NCBI RefSeq assembly: GCF_023511815.1
Contig: NZ_JAIMAV010000003.1
Span: 25,560-89,559 of the forward strand
Source: Alicyclobacillus sp.
GTDB lineage: Bacteria > Bacillota > Bacilli > Alicyclobacillales > Alicyclobacillaceae
Direction of reading: 5' to 3'
Length of the DNA: 64,000 bases
The notes below the pieces were generated by a model. It saw nothing but the letters and a program-made list of their open reading frames with translations, did no database searches and had not been told where the DNA came from. Positions 37,203-46,347 of the stretch are shown here, piece by piece. The first letter of the stretch is position 1. Each line of letters begins with the position of its first letter. The translations under genes and the position numbers were made by a program.

Positions 37203-38087
37203 ATGTCGGACGTCACCGCGGTTGGGCCGTTGGGCCTGGCCCTGAGCGGCGGTACGCTCAAAGCCGCCGCCCACGTGGGGATCCTGCAGGGCCTGCACCT
37301 CCTCGGCATTCGTCCCGACCGCGTGGCGGGGACGAGCGCCGGATCGCTGGTGGCCGTCCTGTACGCCCACGGCCGGGGCCCGGATGAGATGATCCAGGTG
37401 ATTCGACGGTTCCCGGGCCCATTCCTGTTGGACTACGGATTTCCCCTGGCGACGACCCTCGCGGCTCTGTGGTCGCGGTGGTGTCACCCGTCCCGGCCGC
37501 TGCGTCTGCCGGGCGGGCTGCTGCGAGGCCGCCGCCTGGAGCGGTACGTGCGGGGGTTGATCGGATCGAGACGGCCGGTGATGCCGTATTACATCCTGGC
37601 CACCGACCTTTTCAGCGGCCGGCCGGTGGCGCTCACCAACGACCCGCGGGCGAAAGCGCTCGGATTTTGCCCTGTGGACGATCCCGCGCTCGCCGTCCGC
37701 AGCAGCTGCGCGCTGCCCGGCATCTTCACACCGGTGCCGCTCGGCGACACCCTTTTGACGGATGGAGGCATTCGCGACTACGTGCCCGTACAGGTGCTCC
37801 GGCGGGCCGGTTGCCGGCGCGTGATCGCCGTCAATCTGCACCGGCTCGATGCGCATTGGCGCCCGGACACCCCGGCCCACGTGATCGCCCGCGCGCTCGA
37901 GATCCTCCTGCACGAATCGGTGACGGCCGACACGGCCGGGGACGATGTGATCACCCTGACGCCGCGCCTGCCGCCGATGACCTGGTGGTCGTTCGACCAG
38001 CTGATGCAGTGTGTCCGCGCCGGCCGGCTGTGCGTGGCGGAAAACCGGGATCGGCTCATCGCCTGGTTGAACCGGGCGCAACCGTGA
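37203..38087 (+). CDS. patatin-like phospholipase
   Basis: 294-aa serine hydrolase-like protein. Oxyanion GGTLKAAAHVGIL (about 18-30), nucleophile motif GTSAG and catalytic DGG (in LLTDGGIRDYVP). Cytosolic, with no signal peptide; it resembles RssA/YchK/YvdO-type bacterial patatins. Predicted lipid acyl hydrolase; substrate unknown. ATG 37203 is six bases after GAGGTG; ATG 37197 and GTG 37194 are closer to that site. Confidence 0.9.
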   Translation: MSDVTAVGPLGLALSGGTLKAAAHVGILQGLHLLGIRPDRVAGTSAGSLVAVLYAHGRGPDEMIQVIRRFPGPFLLDYGFPLATTLAALWSRWCHPSRPLRLPGGLLRGRRLERYVRGLIGSRRPVMPYYILATDLFSGRPVALTNDPRAKALGFCPVDDPALAVRSSCALPGIFTPVPLGDTLLTDGGIRDYVPVQVLRRAGCRRVIAVNLHRLDAHWRPDTPAHVIARALEILLHESVTADTAGDDVITLTPRLPPMTWWSFDQLMQCVRAGRLCVAENRDRLIAWLNRAQP

Positions 38088-38161
38088 CCGGCCGCCAGGG
38101 ATCTCCCCTGCGATCCGCCGGCCCATAACCGGGTCTCGTCACCCACCCTCAGGTCGGCAAC

Positions 38162-38187
38162 AAAAAACCCCCGGGACACCCCGGGGG
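38162..38187 (-). terminator. intrinsic terminator of ndk
   Basis: On the minus strand CCCCCGGG-GTGT-CCCGGGGG followed by TTTTTTG, just after the ndk stop. Confidence 0.92.
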
Positions 38188-38194
38188 AATCGGT

Positions 38195-38644
38195 TCAGGC
38201 CAACCAAACATCGACCGCGCGTTCGTAGGACACCAGGTCGTCCCCGAACCACAGATTGATCTCGCGCTCGGCGCTCGCGGGAGAGTCGGACCCGTGGATG
38301 ATGTTCATCCCGATGCTCAGTCCGTAGTCGCCCCGGATGGTGCCGGGCGCCGCCTCCGCCGGATTGGTCTTGCCCATCATGCTCCGGGCGATGGCGATCG
38401 CGTTCTCCCCTTCCCACACCATCGCGAACACCGGCGACGAGGTGATGAACGTCACCAGGTCCTTGAAGAAAGGCCGCTCCCGGTGTTCCGCGTAGTGCTT
38501 TTCGGCCAGCTCGGTGGACACGGCCATCAGCTTGGCCCCGACCAGCTTCAGGCCCTTGCGTTCAAACCGGGCCACCACCTCGCCGATGAGCCCGCGCTGA
38601 ACCCCGTCCGGCTTCACCATCACAAACGTCTTCTCCGTCGCCAA
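38195..38644 (-). CDS. ndk: nucleoside diphosphate kinase
   Basis: 149-aa enzyme equilibrating NTPs and NDPs. [15 protein letters not shown] at 8-22 and catalytic His117 in NIIHGSDS. Start chosen as TTG 38644 (MATEKTF), nine bases after GGAGGAG; GTG 38650 is too close to it. The ATG-equivalent TTG gives the normal family length. Neighbours hepT-menG-hepS follow the Bacillus order. Confidence 0.96.
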   Translation of the reverse strand: MATEKTFVMVKPDGVQRGLIGEVVARFERKGLKLVGAKLMAVSTELAEKHYAEHRERPFFKDLVTFITSSPVFAMVWEGENAIAIARSMMGKTNPAEAAPGTIRGDYGLSIGMNIIHGSDSPASAEREINLWFGDDLVSYERAVDVWLA

Positions 38645-38730
38645 CGTCACACGCTCCTCCACTCAAACCTGGCGGGCTATGGTCCGAGCCCGCGCACACC
38701 CTGCTATTGTAGAAAAAAGCGACTCGCCCA

Positions 38731-39699
38731 TCAATAGCTGCGCCCGTTGACAAACGCCGCCACCACCGCCAGCTCCTCCCGCTCGGTGCATGGCGAGAGC
38801 GTCGCCAGGGCCGCCATGGCCTTGTCCCGATACCGGTCGGCGAGCCGTTGAACGTGCTCAATCCCGCCGCTCTCCCGCACGATGTCGACGGCGCGGGCCA
38901 CCTCGGCGGTCGACATCGGCCGGCGAATCAACGGCACCAACTCGGCGCCCCAGCGCGGATGGTGAATGGCGTACAGCGCGGGCAGGGTCAGGTTGCCCTG
39001 CATCAGATCCCCGCCGACGCGCTTGCCCACCACCCGTTCATCCCCGACGTAATCCAGGACATCATCAATCATCTGGAACGCCATTCCCGTGGCGTGACCG
39101 AAGCGCTTGAGGGCGCGCACGACATTCGCGGGCGCGCCCGCCACCTTGGCGCCAAGCGCGCAGCTCACCGCGATCAAGAGCGCCGTCTTGCGCTCGATGC
39201 GCCGCAGGTAATCGCGCAGCGACTGTTCCAGGTGATGCAGATCCCGGATTTGATCAATCTCCCCCTGACAGATGCGGACCATCGCCCGCGCCATGTCCCG
39301 GTGCACCTCCGGTTGGCCGACGGTGGTCAGGAGTTGAATCGATTTGGCGAACAAAAAGTCGCCGGTGTACATCGCCGGTCGATTGCCGAACCGCACCCGC
39401 ACGGTCGGCTGTCCGCGCCGCAGGGCGGCGTCGTCCACCACGTCGTCGTGCACCAGGGTCGCCATGTGCACCATCTCGAGGGCCGCCGCGAGCCGGCGGA
39501 CCCCATCCGCGCGGCCGGCATCCCCAAAGCGGCTGCAGATCAACGCAAATAGCGGGCGGATGCGTTTTCCGCCCGCCCGGATCAGCTGATCCGAGGACGC
39601 GGCCAGGACCTCTTCCTCGACCCGAACCTCACGAAACAGAATTTCCTCCACGCGCTGCAGCTCCGGGCGGTAGCGCTGGTACACCTCGCGAAACTCCAT
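38731..39699 (-). CDS. hepT: heptaprenyl diphosphate synthase component II
   Basis: 322-aa trans-polyprenyl synthase subunit, catalytic partner of HepS, making the menaquinone side chain. First Asp-rich motif DDVVDD (in VHDDVVDDA), second DDVLD (in MIDDVLDYVGDE), and GKRIRPL. ATG 39699 lies two bases after the menG stop, with GGAGGGCTGAGG upstream. Menaquinone chain length cannot be deduced. Confidence 0.94.
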   Translation of the reverse strand: MEFREVYQRYRPELQRVEEILFREVRVEEEVLAASSDQLIRAGGKRIRPLFALICSRFGDAGRADGVRRLAAALEMVHMATLVHDDVVDDAALRRGQPTVRVRFGNRPAMYTGDFLFAKSIQLLTTVGQPEVHRDMARAMVRICQGEIDQIRDLHHLEQSLRDYLRRIERKTALLIAVSCALGAKVAGAPANVVRALKRFGHATGMAFQMIDDVLDYVGDERVVGKRVGGDLMQGNLTLPALYAIHHPRWGAELVPLIRRPMSTAEVARAVDIVRESGGIEHVQRLADRYRDKAMAALATLSPCTEREELAVVAAFVNGRSY

Positions 39700-39701
39700 C
39701 C

Positions 39702-40424
39702 TCAGCCCTCCGCTTTGATCCCGATGTGCAGCGCGGCGACGCCCCCGGTCAACGGGTAACTGCGCACGTCCTTCAACCCCGCCTGTCGAAACACTTCCTC
39801 GAGTTGCCGGCGATCCGGGAAGTCCGTCAGCGACTCCGGCAACCAGGCGTAGGGCTCCTTTCTGCCCACCGCGAGAGAACCGATGAGCGGCACCACTCGG
39901 TAAAAATACAGATAATAAACCGACCGGAACCACCGGGACTCCGGCTTCGACAACTCGAGCGAGACCACCTGCCCCCCCGGTTTCACCACGCGGGTCATCT
40001 CCCGCAGGACCGTCAGGATGTCCGGGACATTGCGCAACGCAAACCCGATGGTCGCCGTATCGAACTCGTCATCCCCAAACGGGAGGCGCATCGCGTCCCC
40101 TTCGACCAACCTCACTGTGTCGTTGGAGAGCCCGAGCCGTTGCACCTTCTCCCGAGCGACATCCAGCATTTCCCGACAAAAATCCAATCCCACAACCTGT
40201 CCCTCGGGGCCGACCGCGCGCGCCAACGCCAGCGTCCAATCCCCGGTCCCGCACGCCACGTCGATGGCCCGGCCGCCGCGCGGCAGCCGCAACTGACGCA
40301 TGGCGAACCGGCGCCACAGTTTGTGTTGCCAGAAGCTGAGCAACGAATTCATCGCGTCATACCGCTTCGCGATCTGCGAAAACACGAAGTGCACATGCTG
40401 GGCCTTGGATTCCTTTGCGTACAT
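39702..40424 (-). CDS. menG: demethylmenaquinone methyltransferase
   Basis: 240-aa SAM-dependent methyltransferase for the final step of menaquinone synthesis. MenG/UbiE signatures: YDAMNSLLSFWQHKLWRR, DVACGTGDWTLALA (SAM loop), GFALRNVPD and LELSKPES. ATG 40424 overlaps the hepS stop by one base (TGATG). Confidence 0.96.
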   Translation of the reverse strand: MYAKESKAQHVHFVFSQIAKRYDAMNSLLSFWQHKLWRRFAMRQLRLPRGGRAIDVACGTGDWTLALARAVGPEGQVVGLDFCREMLDVAREKVQRLGLSNDTVRLVEGDAMRLPFGDDEFDTATIGFALRNVPDILTVLREMTRVVKPGGQVVSLELSKPESRWFRSVYYLYFYRVVPLIGSLAVGRKEPYAWLPESLTDFPDRRQLEEVFRQAGLKDVRSYPLTGGVAALHIGIKAEG

Positions 40425-41173
40425 CAGCGGTTCCCCTCCGCCAGAGACTCCCGCTCCAGCGATGACTTGATGGCCCCGAGATACTCGGCGACGTACAGGG
40501 CGAACGGTTGTTGCCGCACGCTCGCCGGCAACCGCAACACACGGTCGCGCGCCTCCGACAGCCATTCGTGCGCCTGGCGAAGCGTGAAGTACCGCGGCGT
40601 GACATGCTCCGCCGTCTCCCGCTTCACGATGTACCCGCGCACCAACGACTGCACGTGGGTCAGCCATCCGGCATCCGGCAGGTAGTGTTTTGCCAGCGCC
40701 ATCAACAGCGCGCCCTGAATGATCTCCTGCAGCGCCATGTACTGCTGGGATGGGATCTCGGGCATCGCGAGATAGCAGGTCATCTTCGCCTCGTTGATCC
40801 GGACGACGGCGTCGCACAGGGCGGCCAACAGCGCCTCATCGCCGACACCCGCCAGAATGGCGTAGTACCAGCTGCTGCAGTAATCCCCGGCCAGCACGTG
40901 CAGCTGGCGGGCGACGCCGTCGACGCGATCGATCTTATCGTGCATGGACAGCCCGGCCTGCACCAGCAGGACGGCGGTCAACACCGGCACCGCGGTCGTG
41001 GACGGGACTCCGGCGGCGTTCAGGATGGTCCGGGCCGCCTCGAAGTGGAAACGGCTGACCACCGGACGCACCTGAAGGGTGCGCAGATAAGCGTGGTCCG
41101 CGTAACGCTGCACGCGATCCTCGATGTCTTCAAAGCGGAGGTCCCTGAGATCCGTCCACGCCAAGCCGTCCAT
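40424..41173 (-). CDS. hepS: heptaprenyl diphosphate synthase component I
   Basis: 249-aa non-catalytic subunit of heptaprenyl diphosphate synthase, paired with HepT. An all-helical protein with HDKIDRVDGVARQLHVLAGD (in part) typical of HepS. ATG 41173 directly abuts GGGGGAGG; TTG 41164 has better spacing and is an alternative start. Encoded between mtrB and menG, as in Bacillus. Confidence 0.93.
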   Translation of the reverse strand: MDGLAWTDLRDLRFEDIEDRVQRYADHAYLRTLQVRPVVSRFHFEAARTILNAAGVPSTTAVPVLTAVLLVQAGLSMHDKIDRVDGVARQLHVLAGDYCSSWYYAILAGVGDEALLAALCDAVVRINEAKMTCYLAMPEIPSQQYMALQEIIQGALLMALAKHYLPDAGWLTHVQSLVRGYIVKRETAEHVTPRYFTLRQAHEWLSEARDRVLRLPASVRQQPFALYVAEYLGAIKSSLERESLAEGNR

Positions 41174-41278
41174 CCTCCCCCGTGTCCGGCGCGCACCGGT
41201 TTGTCCGGGTGCGCTCCCCCCGACATTATAACACACCGCTTCCGGTGCTCCGCGCCATCACCCGTAGTATGGCGGGAA

Positions 41279-41515
41279 TCAGTCCCCCGAATCGGTGTTT
41301 CGGATCACACCGTGTTTGGTGTAGATGCACACCTTTCCGCGTATCTTCATCGCCGAGGTGTGTTCCGTGAATTGCGCCACCATGACCTCGTTCTTGTCCA
41401 ATTTTTCCGCATGGTGAAACCGTGTTTCCGGTCCCCTGGTCAGGCCGATGACCTGCACGCCGTTCTCCAGCGCGTGGATCACAAAATACTCTCCCAACAC
41501 CGGTGAATCCGCCAT
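41279..41515 (-). CDS. mtrB: tryptophan-activated RNA-binding attenuation protein TRAP
   Basis: 78-aa TRAP subunit; eleven form a ring that binds tryptophan and wraps RNA with GAG/UAG repeats. The sequence [20 protein letters not shown] and [16 protein letters not shown] are nearly identical to Bacillus TRAP. RNA-contacting residues correspond to K38, K57 and R59, and Trp-pocket Thr residues to T26 and T31. ATG 41515 follows GGAGGAGTGGGG. In Bacillus it is paired with folE (mtrA), which is absent here; the upstream neighbours are tRNA-Pro and HU. Its target, the trp leader, lies at 20498-20556. Confidence 0.97.
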   Translation of the reverse strand: MADSPVLGEYFVIHALENGVQVIGLTRGPETRFHHAEKLDKNEVMVAQFTEHTSAMKIRGKVCIYTKHGVIRNTDSGD

Positions 41516-41562
41516 CGCCGCCCCACTCCTCCGTCAATTCGTGAATTTCACGCTTTGAAACG

Positions 41563-41588
41563 AAAAACCAGCGCTCATCACGCTGGTT
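41563..41588 (-). terminator. terminator of tRNA-Pro
   Basis: On the minus strand AACCAGCG-TGATGAG-CGCTGGTT followed by TTT, just after the tRNA. It also separates the tRNA from mtrB. Confidence 0.85.
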
Positions 41589-41591
41589 CGT

Positions 41592-41668
41592 TGGTCGGAA
41601 TGCCGGGATTTGAACCCGGGACCTCTACCTCCCCAAGGTAGCGCGCTACCAGGCTGCGCCACATCCCG
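41592..41668 (-). tRNA. tRNA-Pro(GGG)
   Basis: 77-nt cloverleaf with encoded CCA. Acceptor CGGGATG/CATTCCG, D-arm GTGGCGCAGCCTGGTAGCGC, anticodon stem CTACC/GGTAG with loop TTGGGGA (anticodon GGG), T-arm GGTTCAAATCC. Confidence 0.96.
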
Positions 41669-41691
41669 TTGTACGCTGACGCGCGTTACCT

Positions 41692-41720
41692 ATTATAGCG
41701 GAGGTTCGCCCGTTGTGCAA
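41692..41720 (-). promoter_or_regulatory. sigma-A promoter of tRNA-Pro
   Basis: On the minus strand TTGCAC (41720-41715), a 17-bp spacer and a perfect TATAAT (41697-41692). It abuts the HU terminator. Confidence 0.88.
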
Positions 41721-41754
41721 TAGCAAAGCCCGCCGCTTCAGCGAGGCGGCGGGC
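41717..41754 (-). terminator. terminator of the HU gene
   Basis: On the minus strand GCCCGCCGC ... GCGGCGGGC (9-bp stem, 9-base loop) followed by TTTGCTATTG, 28 bp after the HU stop. Confidence 0.8.
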
Positions 41755-41782
41755 ATGGCCGCAGGATGCCGCGGCCGTCGGG

Positions 41783-42055
41783 TCATTGAATTCCTTCGCG
41801 AAGGGCTTTCCCCGCCCTGAACGCGGGCACCTTGCTGGCCGCGATGTCGATGACCTCTCCGGTCTGCGGGTTGCGTCCCTTGCGCGCCGCCCGTTCGCGG
41901 ATCTCAAAATTTCCGAACCCGACCAGCTGCACCTTCTCGCCGCGGGCGAGCGCATCCGAGATGGCGTTGAACACCGCCTCGACCGCCTGCGTCGCGTCCT
42001 TCTTCGTCATGCCGGTCCGTTCGGCGACCTCCTGAATCAATTCCGCCTTGTTCAC
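41783..42055 (-). CDS. hup: DNA-binding protein HU
   Basis: 90-aa nucleoid protein (hbs in Bacillus). Complete HU fold: [20 protein letters not shown] at the N-terminus (first codon GTG), [20 protein letters not shown] with the DNA-intercalating RNP arm, and [16 protein letters not shown] 42055 has AGAGAGG eight bases upstream. Located beside spoIVA and mtrB, as in Bacillus. Confidence 0.96.
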   Translation of the reverse strand: MNKAELIQEVAERTGMTKKDATQAVEAVFNAISDALARGEKVQLVGFGNFEIRERAARKGRNPQTGEVIDIAASKVPAFRAGKALREGIQ

Positions 42056-42109
42056 ATTCCACACCTCTCTGCGGCACAGACTATTACCGTTTTCTCCGGT
42101 TTGACAGGG

Positions 42110-42138
42110 TTTATACCTGGCATCCGAGATCTTTCAGA
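42110..42138 (-). promoter_or_regulatory. candidate promoter of HU
   Basis: On the minus strand TCTGAA (42138-42133), a 17-bp spacer and TATAAA (42115-42110), 55 bp before the HU start. Confidence 0.45.
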
Positions 42139-42230
42139 CGAAAACGTCCACGCTGGGGCGGAGTGCCCCACCATGGACGACCGGAAGTCTTTCAATACGA
42201 TTCCGCCGGGGCGGGTTGGCAGAGGCGTCA

Positions 42231-43709
42231 TCAGAGGATGATCGCGATGAGGCCTCCGCTGCCCTCGTTGATGATCCGCTGCAGCGTCTCGCGCAATTTG
42301 TACTGGGCGTTCTCCGGCATCAGCGACAGCTTGCCGGAGATGCCCTCGCGGACGATGGCCGCCAGCGATTTGCCGAAGATGTCGCTCTCCCAAATCTTGA
42401 GCGGATCGTTCTCGAAGTCCTGCATCAGGTACCGGACCAGCTCCTCCGATTGCTTCTCCGTTCCGACGATGGGCGCGAACTCCGATTCCACGTCGACCCG
42501 AATCATGTGGATGGAGGGCGCGGTCGCCTTCAGGCGGACGCCGAAACGGGAGCCCTGCTTGATCAACTCCGGCTCGTCGAGGGTCATCTCCTCCAGGGCG
42601 GGCGGCGCGATGCCATACCCCGTCATCTTCACCATCTTCAGGGCGTCCGCCACCTTGTCATACTCGCGCTTGGCGTGGACGAACTCCTTCATCATCCGCA
42701 ACAGCTGATCCCGCCCGGTGATCTGCACCCCGACGACCTCCGTCAGAACCCGGTCGTACAGTTCATCCGGCGCCGACAGATCGATGACCGCAACCCCTTT
42801 GCCCATGTCCATGTGGGAAAGGCCCGCGTAGGAGATGAAGTCATAGTTCGAGAAGTTGGCGACCACTCGGTCGATATCGCGGATGCGGCGGATGTCCCGA
42901 ATGGTCTCCTGTACACAATCCTGAAATTGCCTTCTCAACCAGTGATCATCATCGAGCACCATCACCCAGTTGGGCAGGTTGACGTTGACCTCTTTCACGG
43001 GGAACTCGTAGAGCGCCTCGCGGAGCACGAGGTGGATCTCGTGCACCGTCAGGGTCGCGCAGGACAGAAGCAACACCGGCACATCGTACTTCTCCGCGAG
43101 CTCCGCGCGCAGCTGCTGCGACCGGGGATGCTCCGGATGCGCCGAGTTGACGATGACCACAAAGGGCTTGCCGAGCTCCTTGAGCTCCTGCACCACCCGT
43201 TCCTCCGCCTGGACGTACCCCTCGCGCGGGATCTCGGCGATGGTCCCGTCGGTGGTGACCACCACGCCGAGCGTCGAATGGTCGGCGATCACCTTGCGCG
43301 TGCCAATCTCGGCCGCCTCCTGGAACGGGATCGGTTCATCGAACCACGGCGTGGTGACCATCCGCGGACCGCTCTCATCCTCATATCCTCTCGCGCCCTC
43401 CACCGCGTACCCGACGCAGTCGACGACGCGGACGTTGACATCCAAGCCCTCGGCCACGGACACCTCGACGGATTGATTCGGGATGAACTTCGGCTCCGTC
43501 GTCATGATGGTGCGGCCGGCCGCGCTCTGGGGCAGTTCGTCGGTCGCCCGCACGCGGTCAGCCTCCTCCTTGATGTTCGGCAGCACGATGAGCTCCATGA
43601 ACTTCTTGATGAACGTGGATTTCCCTGTGCGTACGGGGCCGACTACGCCGAGATAGATGTCGCCCCCTGTCCGCTCCGCGATGTCTTTAAAAACGTCGAA
43701 CTTTTCCAC
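42231..43709 (-). CDS. spoIVA: stage IV sporulation protein A (spore coat basement ATPase)
   Basis: 492-aa ATPase that polymerises around the forespore to anchor the coat and cortex, recruited by SpoVM. The length equals that of the Bacillus protein. Walker A GPVRTGKS is at 24-31; other blocks include DCVGYAVEGARGYEDE, TTDGTIAEIPRE and the conserved C-terminal tail GGLIAIIL. GTG 43709 follows GAGGAGGAGG. Expression is expected in the mother cell through sigma-E. Confidence 0.97.
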   Translation of the reverse strand: MEKFDVFKDIAERTGGDIYLGVVGPVRTGKSTFIKKFMELIVLPNIKEEADRVRATDELPQSAAGRTIMTTEPKFIPNQSVEVSVAEGLDVNVRVVDCVGYAVEGARGYEDESGPRMVTTPWFDEPIPFQEAAEIGTRKVIADHSTLGVVVTTDGTIAEIPREGYVQAEERVVQELKELGKPFVVIVNSAHPEHPRSQQLRAELAEKYDVPVLLLSCATLTVHEIHLVLREALYEFPVKEVNVNLPNWVMVLDDDHWLRRQFQDCVQETIRDIRRIRDIDRVVANFSNYDFISYAGLSHMDMGKGVAVIDLSAPDELYDRVLTEVVGVQITGRDQLLRMMKEFVHAKREYDKVADALKMVKMTGYGIAPPALEEMTLDEPELIKQGSRFGVRLKATAPSIHMIRVDVESEFAPIVGTEKQSEELVRYLMQDFENDPLKIWESDIFGKSLAAIVREGISGKLSLMPENAQYKLRETLQRIINEGSGGLIAIIL

Positions 43710-43868
43710 GCGTTCCTCCTCCTCGTATGCGGGCCCGAGCGGCTTCCGGATGCCCCGGAGGAGTCCTCGGAGCACACCCCAACCCGCTGGACACCAGGCC
43801 CCCGAAAGTTTTCGGCGTAGACGGCTTCGCCCGTACACCTCCCCGGCCTTGGCACCGTCCCGGGATCT

Positions 43869-43885
43869 GTCCCACGCGGTGGGAC
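43869..43885. repeat. 7-bp inverted repeat upstream of spoIVA
   Basis: GTCCCAC-GCG-GTGGGAC lies between the candidate promoter and spoIVA and would form a hairpin near the 5' end of the transcript. Confidence 0.6.
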
Positions 43886-43892
43886 GCTAACA

Positions 43893-43920
43893 TATATATG
43901 CGCGGATGCCCCGGGTATGC
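43893..43920 (-). promoter_or_regulatory. candidate sigma-E promoter of spoIVA
   Basis: On the minus strand GCATACC (43920-43914), a 13-bp spacer and CATATATA (43900-43893). Partial match to the sigma-E boxes. The 412-bp gap 43710-44121 otherwise holds two hairpins and no gene. Confidence 0.4.
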
Positions 43921-43990
43921 CGGAGAGGACCTGTCGCCGCTGACATCCTATGTATATGTCCCGGCGGGCGGGGTAGAACCGAAAGAGGCG

Positions 43991-44020
43991 GACAGCCCGC
44001 GGGCGCGCCCGCGGGCTGTC
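43991..44020. repeat. 30-bp perfect palindrome downstream of gcvH
   Basis: GACAGCCCGCGGGCG followed directly by its exact complement. On the minus strand it lies about 100 bp after gcvH and is followed by CGCCTCTTTC, so it may be a terminator; a DNA-binding site is also possible. Confidence 0.7.
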
Positions 44021-44121
44021 GGATGGAATGCGCGATTGTTTGAAACGAAGCTCGAGGAAAGGGAAGCTTTACAGAGAAGGCCCGGCGGCGGTGCCGCGGC
44101 GGATCCTCCGCATCCGACGAT

Positions 44122-44505
44122 TCATCCCCCGACGTGCGCGCGGTAACCGTCGGCGTCCAACAGGGCGTTCAACTCCCCCGGATCGGTCATCTCCACCACA
44201 ATCATCCAGCCGTCCCCGTAAGGGCTTTCGTTGACCTTCTCCGGGTTGTCGGTCAACGCCGTGTTGACCTCCACCACCTTGCCGGAGACCGGTGCGAACA
44301 GGTCGGACACGGTCTTGACGGATTCCACGGTTCCGAACGTCTCGTTGGCGGTCACCGTCGCCCCCACCTCGGGCAGCTCGACAAATACGATGTCCCCCAG
44401 TTCGTCCTGGGCGAAATCGGTGATCCCGACGTACGCCCGGTTGCCCTCGACGCGAACCCATTCGTGTTCTTTCGAGTACTTCAACTCCGCCGGTATCTGG
44501 CTCAT
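44122..44505 (-). CDS. gcvH: glycine cleavage system H protein
   Basis: 127-aa lipoyl carrier of the glycine cleavage system. It also serves as lipoyl relay in Bacillus. Lipoylation site is K64 in [32 protein letters not shown] is typical of the N-terminal part. ATG 44505 follows GGGGGG six bases upstream. It is not next to gcvT or gcvP here. Confidence 0.96.
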   Translation of the reverse strand: MSQIPAELKYSKEHEWVRVEGNRAYVGITDFAQDELGDIVFVELPEVGATVTANETFGTVESVKTVSDLFAPVSGKVVEVNTALTDNPEKVNESPYGDGWMIVVEMTDPGELNALLDADGYRAHVGG

Positions 44506-44634
44506 GCGCAACCCCCCGCTGCACCGGACGTCCCACGGGTTGCCCCGCCGCCCGGTTTGTCCGATCTTGAGCCATTTTACCAAACACGCCAGCCGACATC
44601 CAGTCTTCCTCCGGCCGAACCCGGATTCGGATGG

Positions 44635-45675
44635 TCACGACCGGATCCAATCGGGGGGCACCAGATCCCGGGCCACCTCCTCCAATTCGCGGCCGCGCTC
44701 CCGGCCCATCAGGTCGTCGACCGCCTCCTCCGGGGTCTTGCCGTCGAACAGCACCTGGTGGATGGCGCGCGAGATGGGCATCTCCACCCCGTGTTCCGCC
44801 GCGATCTCCACCGCCGCCCGAGTGGCGGTCACGCCCTCCACCACCATCCCGATTTCATGGAGCACCTCGGACAGGGGACGCCCCTGGCCCAAAAGACGCC
44901 CAGCCCGAAAGTTGCGGCTGTGGCGGCTGGTGCAGGTGACAATCAGGTCCCCCACACCGGACAGGCCGGCGAACGTGAGCGGCGAGGCGCCCATGGCCCG
45001 GCCGAGGCGACTGATCTCCGCCAATCCGCGGGTCATCAGCGCGGCCTTGGCGTTGTCCCCGTACCCGAGGCCATCCGCGATGCCGACACCCAGCGCGATG
45101 ATGTTCTTCAGGGCTCCGCCGAGCTCCGCGCCGACCACATCCGGGTTGGTGTAGACGCGCAGCGCGTTGTTCATCAGGGCGTCCTGAACCGTCTCGGCCG
45201 TCCGCCGGGAGTAGGCGGCCGCCACCAGTGTCGTGGGCATGCCCTGCGCCACCTCCTCGGCGTGGCTCGGCCCGGTCAACGCACACACGCGCGCGGTCGA
45301 ACCCGGGTGGGCCGCCAGGATGACCTCGGACATGCGCCGATGGGTCGCCGGATCGAATCCCTTGACCGCATGTGCCAAAAGCGCGTCCGCCGGTACGAAA
45401 TCCCGCGTGTGTTCGACGACGGACGCCATCGTCGCCGAGGGCACCACGTACACCACCAGGCGGGCGTCGGCCAGGGCGGCCCTCGCATCGTCCGTCACCG
45501 CCAATTCGTTCGGGAGCCTCACGCCCGGAAGATAATGGTGATTGGTCCGGTGGATGCGAATTTCATCCGCCACCTCGCGGCGTCGCGCCCACAGCGTCGT
45601 CCGGTGGCCATTGGCGGTCAGCACCATCGCGAGGGCGGTTCCCCAACTGCCGGCCCCCAAGACTGCGACGTTCAT
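44635..45675 (-). CDS. gpsA: glycerol-3-phosphate dehydrogenase [NAD(P)+]
   Basis: 346-aa enzyme making sn-glycerol-3-phosphate for phospholipids. N-terminal GAGSWGTALA dinucleotide loop, then the catalytic-domain blocks GALKNIIALGVGIADG and FAGLSGVGDLIVTCTS. Overlapping layout gpsA-plsY-der matches Bacillota gene order and links it to PlsY, which uses its product. Confidence 0.96.
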   Translation of the reverse strand: MNVAVLGAGSWGTALAMVLTANGHRTTLWARRREVADEIRIHRTNHHYLPGVRLPNELAVTDDARAALADARLVVYVVPSATMASVVEHTRDFVPADALLAHAVKGFDPATHRRMSEVILAAHPGSTARVCALTGPSHAEEVAQGMPTTLVAAAYSRRTAETVQDALMNNALRVYTNPDVVGAELGGALKNIIALGVGIADGLGYGDNAKAALMTRGLAEISRLGRAMGASPLTFAGLSGVGDLIVTCTSRHSRNFRAGRLLGQGRPLSEVLHEIGMVVEGVTATRAAVEIAAEHGVEMPISRAIHQVLFDGKTPEEAVDDLMGRERGRELEEVARDLVPPDWIRS

Positions 45676-45705
45676 CCCAGCCCCCTCCCAAGCCCCGAAT
45701 GCAGA

Positions 45706-46296
45706 TCACATCTTGGTGAACACCTTGTGCTCCTGTCCCGTCCACAGACGCCGGATGTTCTGCCGGTGCCGGTACACCGCCAGCCCCCCGACGATGGCCG
45801 CAAACGCCACCTTCCGCCACGGATCCCCGAACACCGCGGCCGCAACCGGGGTCAGCACGGTGAAAGTCAGGGCGCCGAGGGAGACATACCTTGTGAAGAT
45901 CACCAGAAGGATCGCCAGCGCGCCCGTGAGCGCCGCCGGTTTGAACATGACGAGCGCCATCACCCCGATGGTGGTGGCGATGCCCTTCCCGCCCCGAAAG
46001 CCGAAAAAGACCGGCCAGTTGTGTCCGACAATCGCGGCCAGTCCCGCGGCATAGGGCGCCAGAACGCTGCCCGGGGCGAGGGCGTGCGCGAGCCCCACGG
46101 CCGCCATCCCTTTGAGAATGTCGACCGCCAGCACCAAAAGCGCGTAACGAAGCCCCAACACGCGCAGGGTGTTCGTGGCGCCCGCGTTCCCGCTGCCGTG
46201 TTGGCGGATGTCCGTGTTCGCGGCCCAGCGGACGACGAGCGTGCTGGTCGACACGGAGCCGATGATGTACCCCAGGATTGCACAGACGAGGATCAA
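45706..46296 (-). CDS. plsY: glycerol-3-phosphate acyltransferase PlsY
   Basis: 196-aa integral membrane enzyme transferring acyl from acyl-phosphate to glycerol-3-phosphate. Signatures: GSGNAGATNTLRVLG, GHNWPVFFGFRGGKGIATT and a C-terminal VYRHRQNIRRL. Five hydrophobic segments. TTG 46296 follows GGAGGAGG. The neighbour gpsA supplies its substrate. Confidence 0.95.
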   Translation of the reverse strand: MILVCAILGYIIGSVSTSTLVVRWAANTDIRQHGSGNAGATNTLRVLGLRYALLVLAVDILKGMAAVGLAHALAPGSVLAPYAAGLAAIVGHNWPVFFGFRGGKGIATTIGVMALVMFKPAALTGALAILLVIFTRYVSLGALTFTVLTPVAAAVFGDPWRKVAFAAIVGGLAVYRHRQNIRRLWTGQEHKVFTKM

Positions 46297-46347
46297 CCGT
46301 CCGCCTCCTCCGACCCATCCCGGACGGCCGGCAATTGGCCCGGTTCC

